A model generated the notes under the pieces. That model made no database searches. It was not told where the DNA came from and saw nothing but the letters and a program-made list of their open reading frames with translations. A DNA stretch of 64,000 nt from Hyphomicrobiales bacterium (GTDB lineage: Bacteria > Pseudomonadota > Alphaproteobacteria > Rhizobiales > Rhizobiaceae). How positions within the stretch are numbered: the first letter of the stretch is position 1; each line of letters starts with the position of its first letter. The translations under genes and the position numbers were made by a program. Location: the NCBI GenBank assembly GCA_900468065.1, contig UBTA01000010.1, positions 1 to 64,000 on the forward strand. Reading direction: 5' to 3'. This document shows positions 43,883 to 52,734 of the stretch, piece after piece.

Positions 43883-44803
43883 CTAGTGCCGGTTGCGCGT
43901 GCGCCACTCATGCGGGGTAATACCTGCCACATGTTCGAAGACTTCGACAAAGGCATCCTCATCAGGAAAACCGCATATTTCGGCCACTTTTTTGATGGTT
44001 TCACCGGTCTTGCTCAGAAAGGACATGGCCATGCTCACCCGGCATGCCGAAATCCATTCGAGCACCGTCTGTCCGGTGGCCGCCAAGAAGCCCGAATACA
44101 GGTCATCCGCCGTAAGCCCACTCGCATCGGCAATCTGATTGATCGTTATCGGCCTGGAAAGGTTAGCAGTGATGTACGCCTTGACCCGTTTTTCCTGGAT
44201 GGAGGTAAGCCGGCCGGAAGCCGCAAGGCTTTGGGCTGGCGACCGGCCATAACGATGCGCAAGATGCGCGTTGAATGCAAGCCCGACATGCGGAAGCAGC
44301 ATGTCCCTCACCTCGTCCGGCATGTCGAACATTGGCATGAGAGCAGCCCCTATGTTGCGGATGATCTGGTCGTCAATTCCCCGGCAGATTTCAAGATTAT
44401 CGATCCGCGGCTCGCCCGCGTCCTCGGCAAGCTCGGAGAGATGCGCACTTGGGATATGAAAGGCGAGCGCTTCGAAACGTCCCCGAACTGAAATTGCCGA
44501 ACCGTCTTTCAAATTGATCAGGCAGATCGAGCCTTTGGGATACCGTTTCAAAGGCGCTGGCGGCCGGTCCGGCCAGATGTCGCAATGGTCGACATCAATG
44601 AGATAAAGCATCACCAGAAACGCATCATCAGGGGGAAGCAAGACCGGATTGTCGCCGTCCTTGTACGAGTGATCAAGATAAACGACAGAGAGTTGCGCCT
44701 CGCGAAGCGGCCTGATCACAAGTGTTCTTGCTGTTTGGATGCCGAAACCTGCTGCAATTCTGTCGCTGGCCGTCAATGCTTCACTCACATTTGTCTCGAT
44801 CAT
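43883..44803 (-). CDS. AraC-family transcriptional regulator
   Basis: 306-aa regulator of the AraC-binding-like group. The N-terminal about 190 residues form the sensing domain (LVIRPLREAQLSVVYLDHSY); the C-terminal two-helix-turn-helix domain includes ITINQIADASGLTADDLYSG and KKVAEICGFPDEDAFVEVFE with HVAGITPHEWR. Compared with most relatives the recognition helices are less basic. It is divergent from a second AraC gene (45000) with similar length and organisation. No obvious catabolic partner lies next to it. Confidence 0.85.
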   Translation of the reverse strand: MIETNVSEALTASDRIAAGFGIQTARTLVIRPLREAQLSVVYLDHSYKDGDNPVLLPPDDAFLVMLYLIDVDHCDIWPDRPPAPLKRYPKGSICLINLKDGSAISVRGRFEALAFHIPSAHLSELAEDAGEPRIDNLEICRGIDDQIIRNIGAALMPMFDMPDEVRDMLLPHVGLAFNAHLAHRYGRSPAQSLAASGRLTSIQEKRVKAYITANLSRPITINQIADASGLTADDLYSGFLAATGQTVLEWISACRVSMAMSFLSKTGETIKKVAEICGFPDEDAFVEVFEHVAGITPHEWRTRNRH

Positions 44804-44999
44804 CTGAACTGCGAATCCAAGTCTGCAGCTCAGACGTCCGCCATTCGAACGTATCTATCCTTCATTCCAACGTCTATCTTGTAGAAAAGCATCCTTGGAG
44901 TGAAAATGTGATTTGTTGATAGGAACCACGAACAACCGCTAGGACGACGCGGGGACTCTGATTCCTATTCCAGCTTTTGAGCGAGAGAGGTAGTACGCC

Positions 45000-45911
45000 T
45001 TGGCCCAAGTCCCCGACCGTATGAGCGGATCTCCTGCCGGAAAAGTGACCGATGGGTTCGGTTGCTCTTTGGCACAATTGTCGGTCAATCAATCTTTGAT
45101 CACCTCCGATATCGCTATTTTTCACAAGACAACGAACGGTACCCGGCTCGACCAGGTGAAGACGCCGGCAAGCGATCGAGGCTTTGTCCTCGGGGTCTCG
45201 GCGGTTGCGGGCCATACGCGCCGCGTCTTCCACCAGCATCATGTAACGACCCACGATTTCGCTGAGAACGCTATCTATATCCGCGATCTCGCTGAAAACT
45301 ACAAAGCAGATCTGAACACGCCTTTTGATTTCCTCCTGTTCGAGATTTCGCAGCCATCGCTTGTCAAGTTTGCCGATGAAGCCGAACTGACCGGGGTGAC
45401 TTCGCTTTCGGCGGAAACCGCGTCGAAGGATATCGTGCTCGCGAATCTTGCACGTGCGCTGATGCCGGCACTTGAAAGACCAGAGGAGGCAAGCGCGCTG
45501 TTCGTCGAACAGATGACGACGGCGATCGGGACCTATCTGGTTCAGCGCTATGGTGGGCAGGGAAAATCAGCCCCTTTGCGGATCAGAACCCTTTCGCGTT
45601 CGCACGAAGACCTGGCAAAGAGCATGCTTCTCGACAATCTGGAGGGCGACATCTCGATCGCGCAAGTTGCGCAGGCCTGCAACCTGTCGCGTGGCTATTT
45701 CATCCGGGCCTTTCGCGAAACGACCGGGATGACGCCGTATCAGTGGCTTCTCAGCGAACGGATAAACCGGGCCCGTGGGCTGCTGCGCACGTCCAACGCA
45801 CCGCTCGCCGACATTGCCATCGCTTGCGGTTTTGCGGATCAGAGCCACTTTACCCGGGTGTTCTCAACTGTCGTTGGCACGACACCGGGACACTGGCGGC
45901 GGAATTCTTGA
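45000..45911 (+). CDS. AraC-family transcriptional regulator
   Basis: 303-aa regulator. The C-terminal domain is complete: DISIAQVAQACNLSRGYFIR, FRETTGMTPYQWLLSERINR, PLADIAIACGFADQSHFTRV with FSTVVGTTPGHWRRNS. The chosen TTG start at 45000 has GAGAGG 9 bases ahead; an in-frame ATG at 45021 would shorten it by 7 residues but lacks a ribosome site. Divergent from 43883-44803, with about 200 bp between; the pair may cross-regulate. Confidence 0.85.
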   Translation: MAQVPDRMSGSPAGKVTDGFGCSLAQLSVNQSLITSDIAIFHKTTNGTRLDQVKTPASDRGFVLGVSAVAGHTRRVFHQHHVTTHDFAENAIYIRDLAENYKADLNTPFDFLLFEISQPSLVKFADEAELTGVTSLSAETASKDIVLANLARALMPALERPEEASALFVEQMTTAIGTYLVQRYGGQGKSAPLRIRTLSRSHEDLAKSMLLDNLEGDISIAQVAQACNLSRGYFIRAFRETTGMTPYQWLLSERINRARGLLRTSNAPLADIAIACGFADQSHFTRVFSTVVGTTPGHWRRNS

Positions 45912-45991
45912 TCGATAGGTCGTATGCGGCGTGGCGTCGCGCCGTCGATGCGAGGTCGCTATGGAAACCTCCAGATGCATTCGGCATTTCC

Positions 45992-46723
45992 CTACATGCC
46001 TTTCGGCGAGAACGCCGCCATCACACCCGCATAGGTCTTGGAAAATGGTGTGGCGTAGGAGCCGCGCTTGCTGGTGGTCAGGCGCTGGGCAACCAGCGCC
46101 TCCGCCTGCTTGACGGCTGCCGAAACACCATCAACGACGGGCACCCCGAATTCCTGTTGCAGCGCATGGGCGAGATCGGCCATGCCGGCGCAGCCGAGAA
46201 TGATCGCCTCGGCACCGTCCTCTGCAAGCGCGCGTTCTATTTGCCGCCGCAACTTGCCGAGTGCCCCGGAGACAGGATCTTCCAGTTCGAGAACCGGAAT
46301 ATCGGCCGCCCTCACCCGCGCCCGCGCGCCAAAGCCGTAGCGGTACACGAGGTTTTCCAGCAGGACACGCGACCGCTCCAGTGTCGTCACGACGGTGAAA
46401 CGATGCGCCAGGAATCCCGCCGTCACCAGCGCTGATTCGCACAGGCCCAGCACCGGAAATCCGATAAGTGACCGGGCAGCATCCAGACCCGTATCGTCGA
46501 AGCATGCTATGACGGCCGCATCGATCCCCTCCGCTACAGCGATCTCCGAGAGCAAGCCCGGCAGCGCCAACGCGCCGTCATAGTGACCTTCGATTGATGC
46601 CGGGCCCATTCTTGCGGTCGCTGTGATGATTTCGGTGCCACGGCCTGCGACGGCGCGGGCCGCTTCTGCCGCCTTGTCCGTCATCGATTGGGTAGTGTTG
46701 GGATTGACGAGAAGGATGCGCAT
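45992..46723 (-). CDS. Asp/Glu/hydantoin racemase family protein
   Basis: 243-aa racemase of the HyuE/AroM-like fold. MRILLVNPNTTQSMTDKAAE is the hydantoin-racemase N-terminus; the two catalytic cysteines are in AAVIACFDDTGLDAARSLIG and AIILGCAGMADLAHALQQEF. Members isomerise hydantoins, allantoin-like ureides or dicarboxylic amino acids. It ends a minus-strand operon with a polyamine-type ABC transporter, 6 bp after the last permease, suggesting that the transporter brings in a chiral N-containing compound. Confidence 0.88.
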   Translation of the reverse strand: MRILLVNPNTTQSMTDKAAEAARAVAGRGTEIITATARMGPASIEGHYDGALALPGLLSEIAVAEGIDAAVIACFDDTGLDAARSLIGFPVLGLCESALVTAGFLAHRFTVVTTLERSRVLLENLVYRYGFGARARVRAADIPVLELEDPVSGALGKLRRQIERALAEDGAEAIILGCAGMADLAHALQQEFGVPVVDGVSAAVKQAEALVAQRLTTSKRGSYATPFSKTYAGVMAAFSPKGM

Positions 46724-46729
46724 GCGGGA

Positions 46730-47551
46730 TCAGACCACCTTCGCCTGCCGGCGGCGCAGAACCAGAATGATCGCGAGCGCCAAAAGGATGATGGAGAAGG
46801 AGAACAGCGTGGTGACGGTGCCGAGTGCATAGAGCACCGGCGTCGTGACATTAGTCGTCATACCGTAGATTTCCAGCGGCAGCGTGTTGTAGGTGCCTGA
46901 CGTCATCAGCGTACGGGCGAACTCGTCGTACGAGAGCGTAAAGCCGAACAGTCCGACACCGATCAGGCTGGGCGCAATCATCGGCAGGACAACATGGGCG
47001 AAGGTCTGCCAGGAGTTGGCGCCGAGGTCGCGGGCCGCCTCCTCATAGGCCGGTGAAAACCGGTTGAAGACGGCAAACATGATCAGCACGCCGAATGGCA
47101 GCGTCCAGGTGAGATGCGCACCGAAGGCGGAGGAATACCAGGCCGGTTTCAGGCCGAACTGCTGGAAGACGACGCCAATGCCGAGCGAGATAATGATCGA
47201 CGGTACGACAAGGCTGGCAACCGTCAGATAGAACAGCGCCGTCGATCCCCGGAACTTTCGACGGAAGGCCAGACCGGCGAGCAACGACACCACGACGTTG
47301 ACGATCATCACCATCAGCCCGAGCGTGAAGGATCGCTTGAACGACGCCCCGAAATCGCCGACGGCCTGCTGTTCGAACAGGTTGAAGAACCAATGCACCG
47401 AAACGCCATTGAGCGGAAATGTCAGCCCTCCATCCGGACCTTGGAAGGAGAGGATGAATACGGCCGATAGCGGTCCGTAGAGGTACAGCACGAAGAGCGT
47501 GAAGAAGGCGGCGAGCACGTAGAATTCGAGGGTGCGTTTCTCGTGGCTCAT
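46730..47551 (-). CDS. ABC permease, polyamine type (PotC-like)
   Basis: 273-aa inner-membrane protein with about six helices; first LAAFFTLFVLYLYGPLSAVFI. The EAA loop is YEEAARDLGANSWQTFAHVV-LP, and FGFTLSYDEFARTLMTSG is the PotC-type conserved block. The stop lies 6 bp before the racemase start and its own start is 1 bp after the PotB-like permease stop, so the three are tightly linked. Confidence 0.9.
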   Translation of the reverse strand: MSHEKRTLEFYVLAAFFTLFVLYLYGPLSAVFILSFQGPDGGLTFPLNGVSVHWFFNLFEQQAVGDFGASFKRSFTLGLMVMIVNVVVSLLAGLAFRRKFRGSTALFYLTVASLVVPSIIISLGIGVVFQQFGLKPAWYSSAFGAHLTWTLPFGVLIMFAVFNRFSPAYEEAARDLGANSWQTFAHVVLPMIAPSLIGVGLFGFTLSYDEFARTLMTSGTYNTLPLEIYGMTTNVTTPVLYALGTVTTLFSFSIILLALAIILVLRRRQAKVV

Positions 47552-47552
47552 C

Positions 47553-48479
47553 TCAAAGCTCCTTGCGGATATCGACGACGCGCAGGATGGCTGAGACCAT
47601 CGACAGCACCACGATCAGGAGCACGACCGCATTGGCGGCAGCGGCCGGATATTGCAGGAGCGACATTTGGTTCTTCATCATCAGCGCGACCGAGGCGCTC
47701 TGGCCGCCGGACATGACTTGCACCGTCGAAAAATCCGCCATGACCAGCGTCACCACGAAGATGGTACCGATGGCGATGCCGGGTTTAGCAAGCGGAATGA
47801 TGACATTCCAGAGGATCTGCCAGCCATTGGCGCCAGCATCGCGGGCCGCTTCGATCAGCGAGCGGTCGATGCGCATCAAGGTGTTGAATATCGGCGTCAC
47901 CATGAACAGCGTGTTCAAATGCACCATGGCCAGTACCACGGCAAAATCGGAGTATAGCAGCCACTCGATCGGGCTGGGGATGATGCCCATCTCGATCAGG
48001 GTGGTATTGACCAGGCCGTTGCGGCCGAGCACCGGAATCCAGGAGATCATGCGGATGATGTTCGATGTCAGGAACGGCACGGTGCACACGAGGAACAGCA
48101 CCATCTGCATGGTCGTCGTGCGGATGTGGAAGGCGAGGAAATAGGCGACCCAGAATCCGATCAGCAGCGTCAGCCCCCAGACCATCACCGTGTATTTGAG
48201 CGTGTTGAGATAGGTCTTCCACGTCACCCACGAACCCAGTGTGTCGGTATAATTCATGGTCAGGAAATCGGGATAGAGCCCGGCAAAGTCGTAGTCCCAG
48301 AAACTGACGACAGCGATCATCAGGATCGGCAGCAGAAAGAAGAAGCCGAGGATCAACGTCAGCGGCCCCGCCTGGAGGTAGGAGGCGAGCGTGGCTGCGG
48401 TCCTGCCGATGCGCGCAATCAGCCCCGGCATGCCGGCCGCTTCGATCTGCGTGTGGTCTTCCGTGATGATTGCTGTCAC
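47553..48479 (-). CDS. ABC permease, polyamine type (PotB-like)
   Basis: 308-aa permease. LTLILGFFFLLPILMIAVVSF is the first helix, and IEAARDAGANGWQILWNVII-PL the EAA loop. The GTG at 48479 (TAIITEDHTQ) is preferred because CCGGAGAC lies 8 bases ahead; the frame continues upstream through the repeat element without a ribosome site. An ATG at 48431 is a shorter alternative. Second gene of the operon after the binding protein. Confidence 0.87.
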   Translation of the reverse strand: MTAIITEDHTQIEAAGMPGLIARIGRTAATLASYLQAGPLTLILGFFFLLPILMIAVVSFWDYDFAGLYPDFLTMNYTDTLGSWVTWKTYLNTLKYTVMVWGLTLLIGFWVAYFLAFHIRTTTMQMVLFLVCTVPFLTSNIIRMISWIPVLGRNGLVNTTLIEMGIIPSPIEWLLYSDFAVVLAMVHLNTLFMVTPIFNTLMRIDRSLIEAARDAGANGWQILWNVIIPLAKPGIAIGTIFVVTLVMADFSTVQVMSGGQSASVALMMKNQMSLLQYPAAAANAVVLLIVVLSMVSAILRVVDIRKEL

Positions 48480-48506
48480 GTGTTGGGTCTCCGGGTTGTC
48501 TCCTTT

Positions 48507-48608
48507 ACCTCCCCCCTTGAGGGGAGGTCTCAGCGAAGCTGCGGGCGGGGGGATCCAAGGAGCGTCGTAAAGTCGCCCCAATGCCGCCCCTCCCCCTCGA
48601 GCGGAGGG
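48507..48608. repeat. RIME-like double palindrome between binding-protein and permease genes
   Basis: Two hairpins: ACCTCCCC-CCTTGA-GGGGAGGT (48507-48528) and CCCTCC-N9-GGAGGG (48588-48608), joined by a GC-rich spacer with GCGGGCGGGGGGATC. Size and layout resemble the Rhizobium-specific intergenic mosaic elements (RIME). It fills the gap between the binding-protein stop and the permease start. Confidence 0.65.
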
Positions 48609-48617
48609 TTGAGATCA

Positions 48618-49907
48618 TCAAGCAGCGATGAACTCGTTCCAGCGCCGCACCATGTAGCGGTCCTCGTCCATCACCGAGTTCCAGCAGGCGACCTTGCCCA
48701 TGCGCTCCTCGAACGAGCCGCCATCACGCACGGCACCGGCCTTCTCCATGACCTTGCCTTCCGGAGACATGATGTCGCCCGTCGCAGCCTTACCTTCGAT
48801 CCAGTAGCCCCATTCGTCTGCCGACATGAATTCCTTGGCGGTGCCCATGGCAGCAGAATAGTAACCCTGGCGGTTGAGGTAACCGCCGACCCAGCCGGAC
48901 GTGTACCAATTGATATACTCATAAGCCGCGTCGAGCTGGGCACCTTCCAGATGCGAGGCAAGGCCAAGGCCGCCACCCCATGAGCGATAGCCTTCCTTGA
49001 GCGGCTGGTATTTGCAGGCGATGCCCTTCGAGCGGACGGCGGCAACGGCCGGCGACCACATAGACTGGATGACCACCTCGCCAGAAGCCATCAGGTTGAC
49101 GCTCTCGTCGAACGACTTCCAGAAGGCGCGAAACTGGCCATCCTGCTTGGCCTTGATCAGGAATTCGATTGTCGCGTCGATCTCTTCCTTGGTCATATTG
49201 CCCTTGTCGGCATATTTGATATTGCCGAGTGCTTCCATGATCATCGCGGCATCCATGATGCCGATCGACGGGATGTTGAGGATCGAGGTCTTGCCCTTGA
49301 AGGCCGGATCCATGATATCGGCCCAGGAGGTGATGTCACGGCCGACGAGGTCGGGCCGGATGCCGAGCGTGTCGGCGTTGTAGATGGTCGGAACCATGGT
49401 GAAAAACTGGGTCTCGCCGTTGGCAAACGTCTTGTCGCCGGGTGCTTCGACGTAGCCGACCGTGTGCGGCGCGGTGCCCTGTGCAATAACGCTGTCGGGC
49501 TTCAGCTTGCCGGTTTTGAACAGCGGCACGATCTTGTCGTAAAATTTCAGCCTCTTGATATCCATCGGCTGGATGACGCCGGCCGGGAAGACCTTCTTGA
49601 GGATCCAGTATTCGATGTCGGCGATATCATAGCTATCCGGTTGGGTGACGGCGCGCTGGGCGGCAGCGTCGCTGTCCGTCGCCGTCATCTCAAGCGTGAT
49701 GCCGAGATCGGCTTTGCATTTCTCGGCGATGGCATTGATGTTCGACACGCCGGTGCCGAACTGGCGCAATGTGATGGGGTTCTGCGCCCAGATGGTCGGG
49801 AAGCCGGTGATCAGGCCGGAACCGACGATCGCGCCGGTTGCGGCAGCCCCGGTCTTTAGCAGGCCGCGCCTTGAGATGCCCTTGGGAGTCTTGGTATCTG
49901 TGGTCAT
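48618..49907 (-). CDS. ABC solute-binding protein, spermidine/putrescine type (PotD-like)
   Basis: 429-aa extracellular binding protein with a Tat leader: GISRRGLLKTGAAATGAIVG has RRGLLK and a hydrophobic stretch, cleaved near FPTIWAQ. Mature part: ITLRQFGTGVSNINAIAEKC, DIADIEYWILKKVFPAGVIQ, and NWYTSGWVGGYLNRQGYYSA, the PotD/DUF-like fold of SBP_bac_8 proteins. Tat export suggests folding before secretion. The ATPase gene is 32 bp upstream; a RIME-like repeat follows. The ligand may be a ureide, hydantoin or amine rather than a true polyamine given the racemase neighbour. Confidence 0.87.
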   Translation of the reverse strand: MTTDTKTPKGISRRGLLKTGAAATGAIVGSGLITGFPTIWAQNPITLRQFGTGVSNINAIAEKCKADLGITLEMTATDSDAAAQRAVTQPDSYDIADIEYWILKKVFPAGVIQPMDIKRLKFYDKIVPLFKTGKLKPDSVIAQGTAPHTVGYVEAPGDKTFANGETQFFTMVPTIYNADTLGIRPDLVGRDITSWADIMDPAFKGKTSILNIPSIGIMDAAMIMEALGNIKYADKGNMTKEEIDATIEFLIKAKQDGQFRAFWKSFDESVNLMASGEVVIQSMWSPAVAAVRSKGIACKYQPLKEGYRSWGGGLGLASHLEGAQLDAAYEYINWYTSGWVGGYLNRQGYYSAAMGTAKEFMSADEWGYWIEGKAATGDIMSPEGKVMEKAGAVRDGGSFEERMGKVACWNSVMDEDRYMVRRWNEFIAA

Positions 49908-49939
49908 GTCAGTTCCCTCTTTTTTGATGGTGAATGTGG

Positions 49940-51028
49940 CTAAGCGGCAAGGCGTCCGAGCAGGACGGCGTCCTCGAGGCCCCAGCTGAGCGGCACCGCA
50001 TCGCCGACCGCTACCGGTTTCTCGAAGAAGTCGGCATCGGTGGTGATAACAGTGAAATCGTCGCTGCCGGCACCGATGACAGTGATTTTCACCGAGGCGC
50101 CGCGGTATTCGACGTTGGAGACGACGCCGTTGAAGCCGAGTGTTGTCTCCGACGGTGTGGCCAGCCGGACGCGATCGGTGCGCACGCCGATATCGATCGG
50201 TGCGCCCGGCTCATGGGCTGGACCGGCAACGGTGAATGTCTGGCCCTCGGCGACTTCCAGCGTCACCTTGCCCTTGCCACTGTCGATGACACGGCCGGTC
50301 AGAACATTGTGGTCGCCCATGAACCGGGCAACGAAGGCGGTGGCCGGGCGTTCGAACACTTCGCGCGGATGCGCCGCCTGTTCAATGCGGCCGTCATTCA
50401 TGATGACGATCATATCGGCCAGCGCCATTGCCTCTTCCTGGCTATGGGTCACGTGCACGAAGGTTATGCCGAGGCTTTTCTGCAGCTTCTTCAGTTCGGC
50501 CCGCATGCGGATCTTCAGAAACGGGTCGAGCGCCGACAGCGGCTCGTCGAGGAGCAGCGCTTCCGGATCGGTAATCAGTGCGCGGGCCAGCGCCACGCGC
50601 TGCTGCTGGCCGCCGGAAAGGTGCGCCGGGCGCCGGTTGGCATAGGCTTCCATCTGCATCAACTTCAGCATGTCGAGCGCCTTGGCGCGGCGTTCTTCCC
50701 TGTCGATACCCTTCATCTTGAGGCTGAAGGCGACATTGTCGATGAGATCGAGATGAGGGAAGAGCGCATAGGACTGGAACATCATCGCCGTGCCCCGCTT
50801 GGCTGGCGGGAAATCGGTGACAACAACATTCCCCAGCCGGATATCGCCCGACGAAATGCTCTCGTGACCGGCAATCATCCTGAGCGTCGAGGTCTTGCCG
50901 CAGCCGGACGGACCAAGAAAGCAGCAATAGCTGCCGGATGGTATCTTCAGGCTGATGGAATGGACGGCAGTTGTGCTGCCATAGACCTTGGAAACGGATA
51001 CGATATCAATTTCAGCCGCTTTGGACAT
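49940..51028 (-). CDS. ABC ATP-binding protein, polyamine type (PotA-like)
   Basis: 362-aa ATPase, first gene of the operon. ATG 51028 follows GGGGAGAC. Walker A GPSGCGKTSTLRM, Q-loop FQSYALFPHLDL, signature HLSGGQQQRVALARAL, Walker B ALLLDEPLSALDPF, H-loop HVTHSQEEAM. The C-terminal TOBE_2 domain contains IDIGVRTDRVRLATPSE. It precedes the binding protein, PotB and PotC genes and the racemase, all within short gaps. Divergent from the GntR regulator. Confidence 0.9.
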   Translation of the reverse strand: MSKAAEIDIVSVSKVYGSTTAVHSISLKIPSGSYCCFLGPSGCGKTSTLRMIAGHESISSGDIRLGNVVVTDFPPAKRGTAMMFQSYALFPHLDLIDNVAFSLKMKGIDREERRAKALDMLKLMQMEAYANRRPAHLSGGQQQRVALARALITDPEALLLDEPLSALDPFLKIRMRAELKKLQKSLGITFVHVTHSQEEAMALADMIVIMNDGRIEQAAHPREVFERPATAFVARFMGDHNVLTGRVIDSGKGKVTLEVAEGQTFTVAGPAHEPGAPIDIGVRTDRVRLATPSETTLGFNGVVSNVEYRGASVKITVIGAGSDDFTVITTDADFFEKPVAVGDAVPLSWGLEDAVLLGRLAA

Positions 51029-51198
51029 TATGTCTCCCCTGTGACGGGAAGAGCAATGCATCAAGCGTGCCAGACTCCTCAGCCGGAAACAAGCATCTGA
51101 AAAATCTATGCAATTGCCGCCATCCCAATATTGCTGAAACTTTGAACAATATAAAGATTGCTTAAAGTATAGGCGCTCGTCTGCAATGCACCCATTCG

Positions 51199-51210
51199 AT
51201 CGTATACAAT
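51199..51210. promoter_or_regulatory. Putative GntR/FCD operator
   Basis: ATCGTATACAAT is a 12-bp dyad with one mismatch to ATTGTATACAAT, the form often bound by FCD-type GntR proteins (core GTATAC). It lies between the divergent ATPase and GntR genes. Confidence 0.5.
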
Positions 51211-51294
51211 TTGAACAACTCGGTGCCGACAGATTGCGGTTAACTTCCCTCACAAACAAAGATAGAATAGACGCCAGGAACCCGGAACGACTTG

Positions 51295-51999
51295 ATGAAA
51301 ACCGCAGCAGCGCCCGCCGAAGATCAGATTGACGTCAGTACGCAATCTATACGCGATGCCATTCGCGATGCGATCGTCGATCGTAGGCTTGCGCCCGGCA
51401 CCAAGCTTTCCGAAGCCGATGTCGGCGCTCTGTTCAACGTTAGCCGCACACTGGTCCGCGGTGCTCTTCAGGCCCTCTCTTATGAAGGCCTCGTCAATGT
51501 CGAGAAGAATCGCGGCGCATTCGTCGCCTATCCCTCGCCCGAAGAAGCGCGTCAGATCTTCGCTACCCGCCGGATGATAGAGCCGGGCATTTTGCGCGAA
51601 GCCGCAAAACATATGGGGCTTTCGCACTTCCAGTATCTTCGGCAATTGCTGATGGAAGAAGGCCGCCTGATGAACGAGCGCGGGCAGATGGCGCGGCGCG
51701 CCGAAATTAAGGCGTCAGGCGATTTCCACCTGGCGCTTGCCTCGATGACCGGTAATGCCGTCCTGCAGCGCTTCATGGATGAGCTCGTCGCCCGCTCGTC
51801 ACTGGTCATCGCGCTCTACGGCCAATCGGCCGTTTCAAGCTGCGGCCACCAGGAACATCAGGATATTGTCACTTCCATCGAACGCGGAGATCTCGACCGC
51901 GCCTGCCAACAGATGGCCCATCATATTGATCATATCGAAGCCGACCTCGACATGCGCGAGAACAAGGGCAGCGATCTGCGGGAAGCGTTCCGAAGATAG
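51295..51999 (+). CDS. GntR-family regulator, FCD type
   Basis: 234-aa regulator. The winged helix-turn-helix covers residues about 15-80 (IRDAIRDAIVDRRLAPGTKL, SEADVGALFNVSRTLVRGAL). The FCD effector domain contains DFHLALASMTGN with the metal-binding Asp/His, and HQEHQDIVTSIERGDLDRAC then QQMAHHIDHIE with the metal His residues. The ATG at 51295 directly follows a TTG in the same frame; AGGAACCCGGAACG precedes. Divergent from the polyamine-type ABC operon, so probably its regulator. Confidence 0.88.
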   Translation: MKTAAAPAEDQIDVSTQSIRDAIRDAIVDRRLAPGTKLSEADVGALFNVSRTLVRGALQALSYEGLVNVEKNRGAFVAYPSPEEARQIFATRRMIEPGILREAAKHMGLSHFQYLRQLLMEEGRLMNERGQMARRAEIKASGDFHLALASMTGNAVLQRFMDELVARSSLVIALYGQSAVSSCGHQEHQDIVTSIERGDLDRACQQMAHHIDHIEADLDMRENKGSDLREAFRR

Positions 52000-52535
52000 A
52001 ACAAGCTCGCGCATAGCCCAGACTTAAGGTGTTGGGCATTAGGATCAGCTACGGTATTTAGCGACATAAGACGCCGCCCAAACCGATGACACTTAAGGCC
52101 ACCGCTCGAAACGGCGGCGCAATGAGGCGCATTGTGAGCGCGACGAAATCCGCATGCGCCCTATGACTGTTGCGGCCATCAGACGTGCTGGATGCGCTCG
52201 ATCACCGATTGGCGCAGATGCGAGAGCCGGGCAAGTTCGCGCAGCTTGACACTCCGTTCTCGCGCCATCTCATTGACCATCACGCAGCAGTAAGCGCTGA
52301 GGTCCGGCATCTCGCGATCCTTGAGCGTATTGCGGCGCAGCTCACCGGAAATGGTTGATCGACGCCACCTTCGCATGCCTGCTCGGCTGCACGAACAACT
52401 TTCGGTATCAAATCTAATGCACTTCGCGGCTCACAGCCTGCTCGCTCACCGAGACCCGGAACTCCCCCACAGCCATTGGGCCATATCACACAGACGCGAG
52501 CGCACGACGCCATTGCGATGGGGTGTCGCTTGATC
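52000..52535. other. Non-coding stretch
   Basis: Nothing recognisable between the GntR gene and the IS630 fragment. Short open frames on both strands show no family motif; probably IS-derived debris. Confidence 0.35.
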
Positions 52536-52690
52536 CTAGGCAGAACGCTGGAGATCATTCAAACGTGACGGCGGACCAGGAGCCTTGCCATCGATCAGAC
52601 CTTGGGGACCATGTGCATTGAAGCGCATGACCCAATCCCGCACGATTTGAAGAGTAAGGCTTGGCAGCGTGAGCGAGGTATGCCCTGCAG
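52536..52690 (-). pseudogene. IS630-family transposase fragment
   Basis: Minus strand reads TLQIVRDWVMRFNAHGPQGL followed by IDGKAPGPPSRLNDLQRSA, the linker between the two helix-turn-helix halves of an IS630-group transposase. Only about 50 codons remain. It differs from the IS630 remnant at 14585. It ends about 45 bp from the 3-prime end of the ATPase gene, marking the island edge. Confidence 0.7.
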
Positions 52691-52734
52691 CGGGCCGTGG
52701 GCACCCGGGTCCCAATGCGTCTTCCAATAGCCGG

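Noticed and set aside
48480-48581. N-terminal extension of the PotB-like permease
   Set aside because: The extension is the translated RIME-like repeat, not conserved protein; GTG 48479 has a ribosome site.
49934-51100. 388-codon plus-strand frame antisense to the PotA-like ATPase
   Set aside because: The ATPase has all ABC motifs; the antisense product has none.
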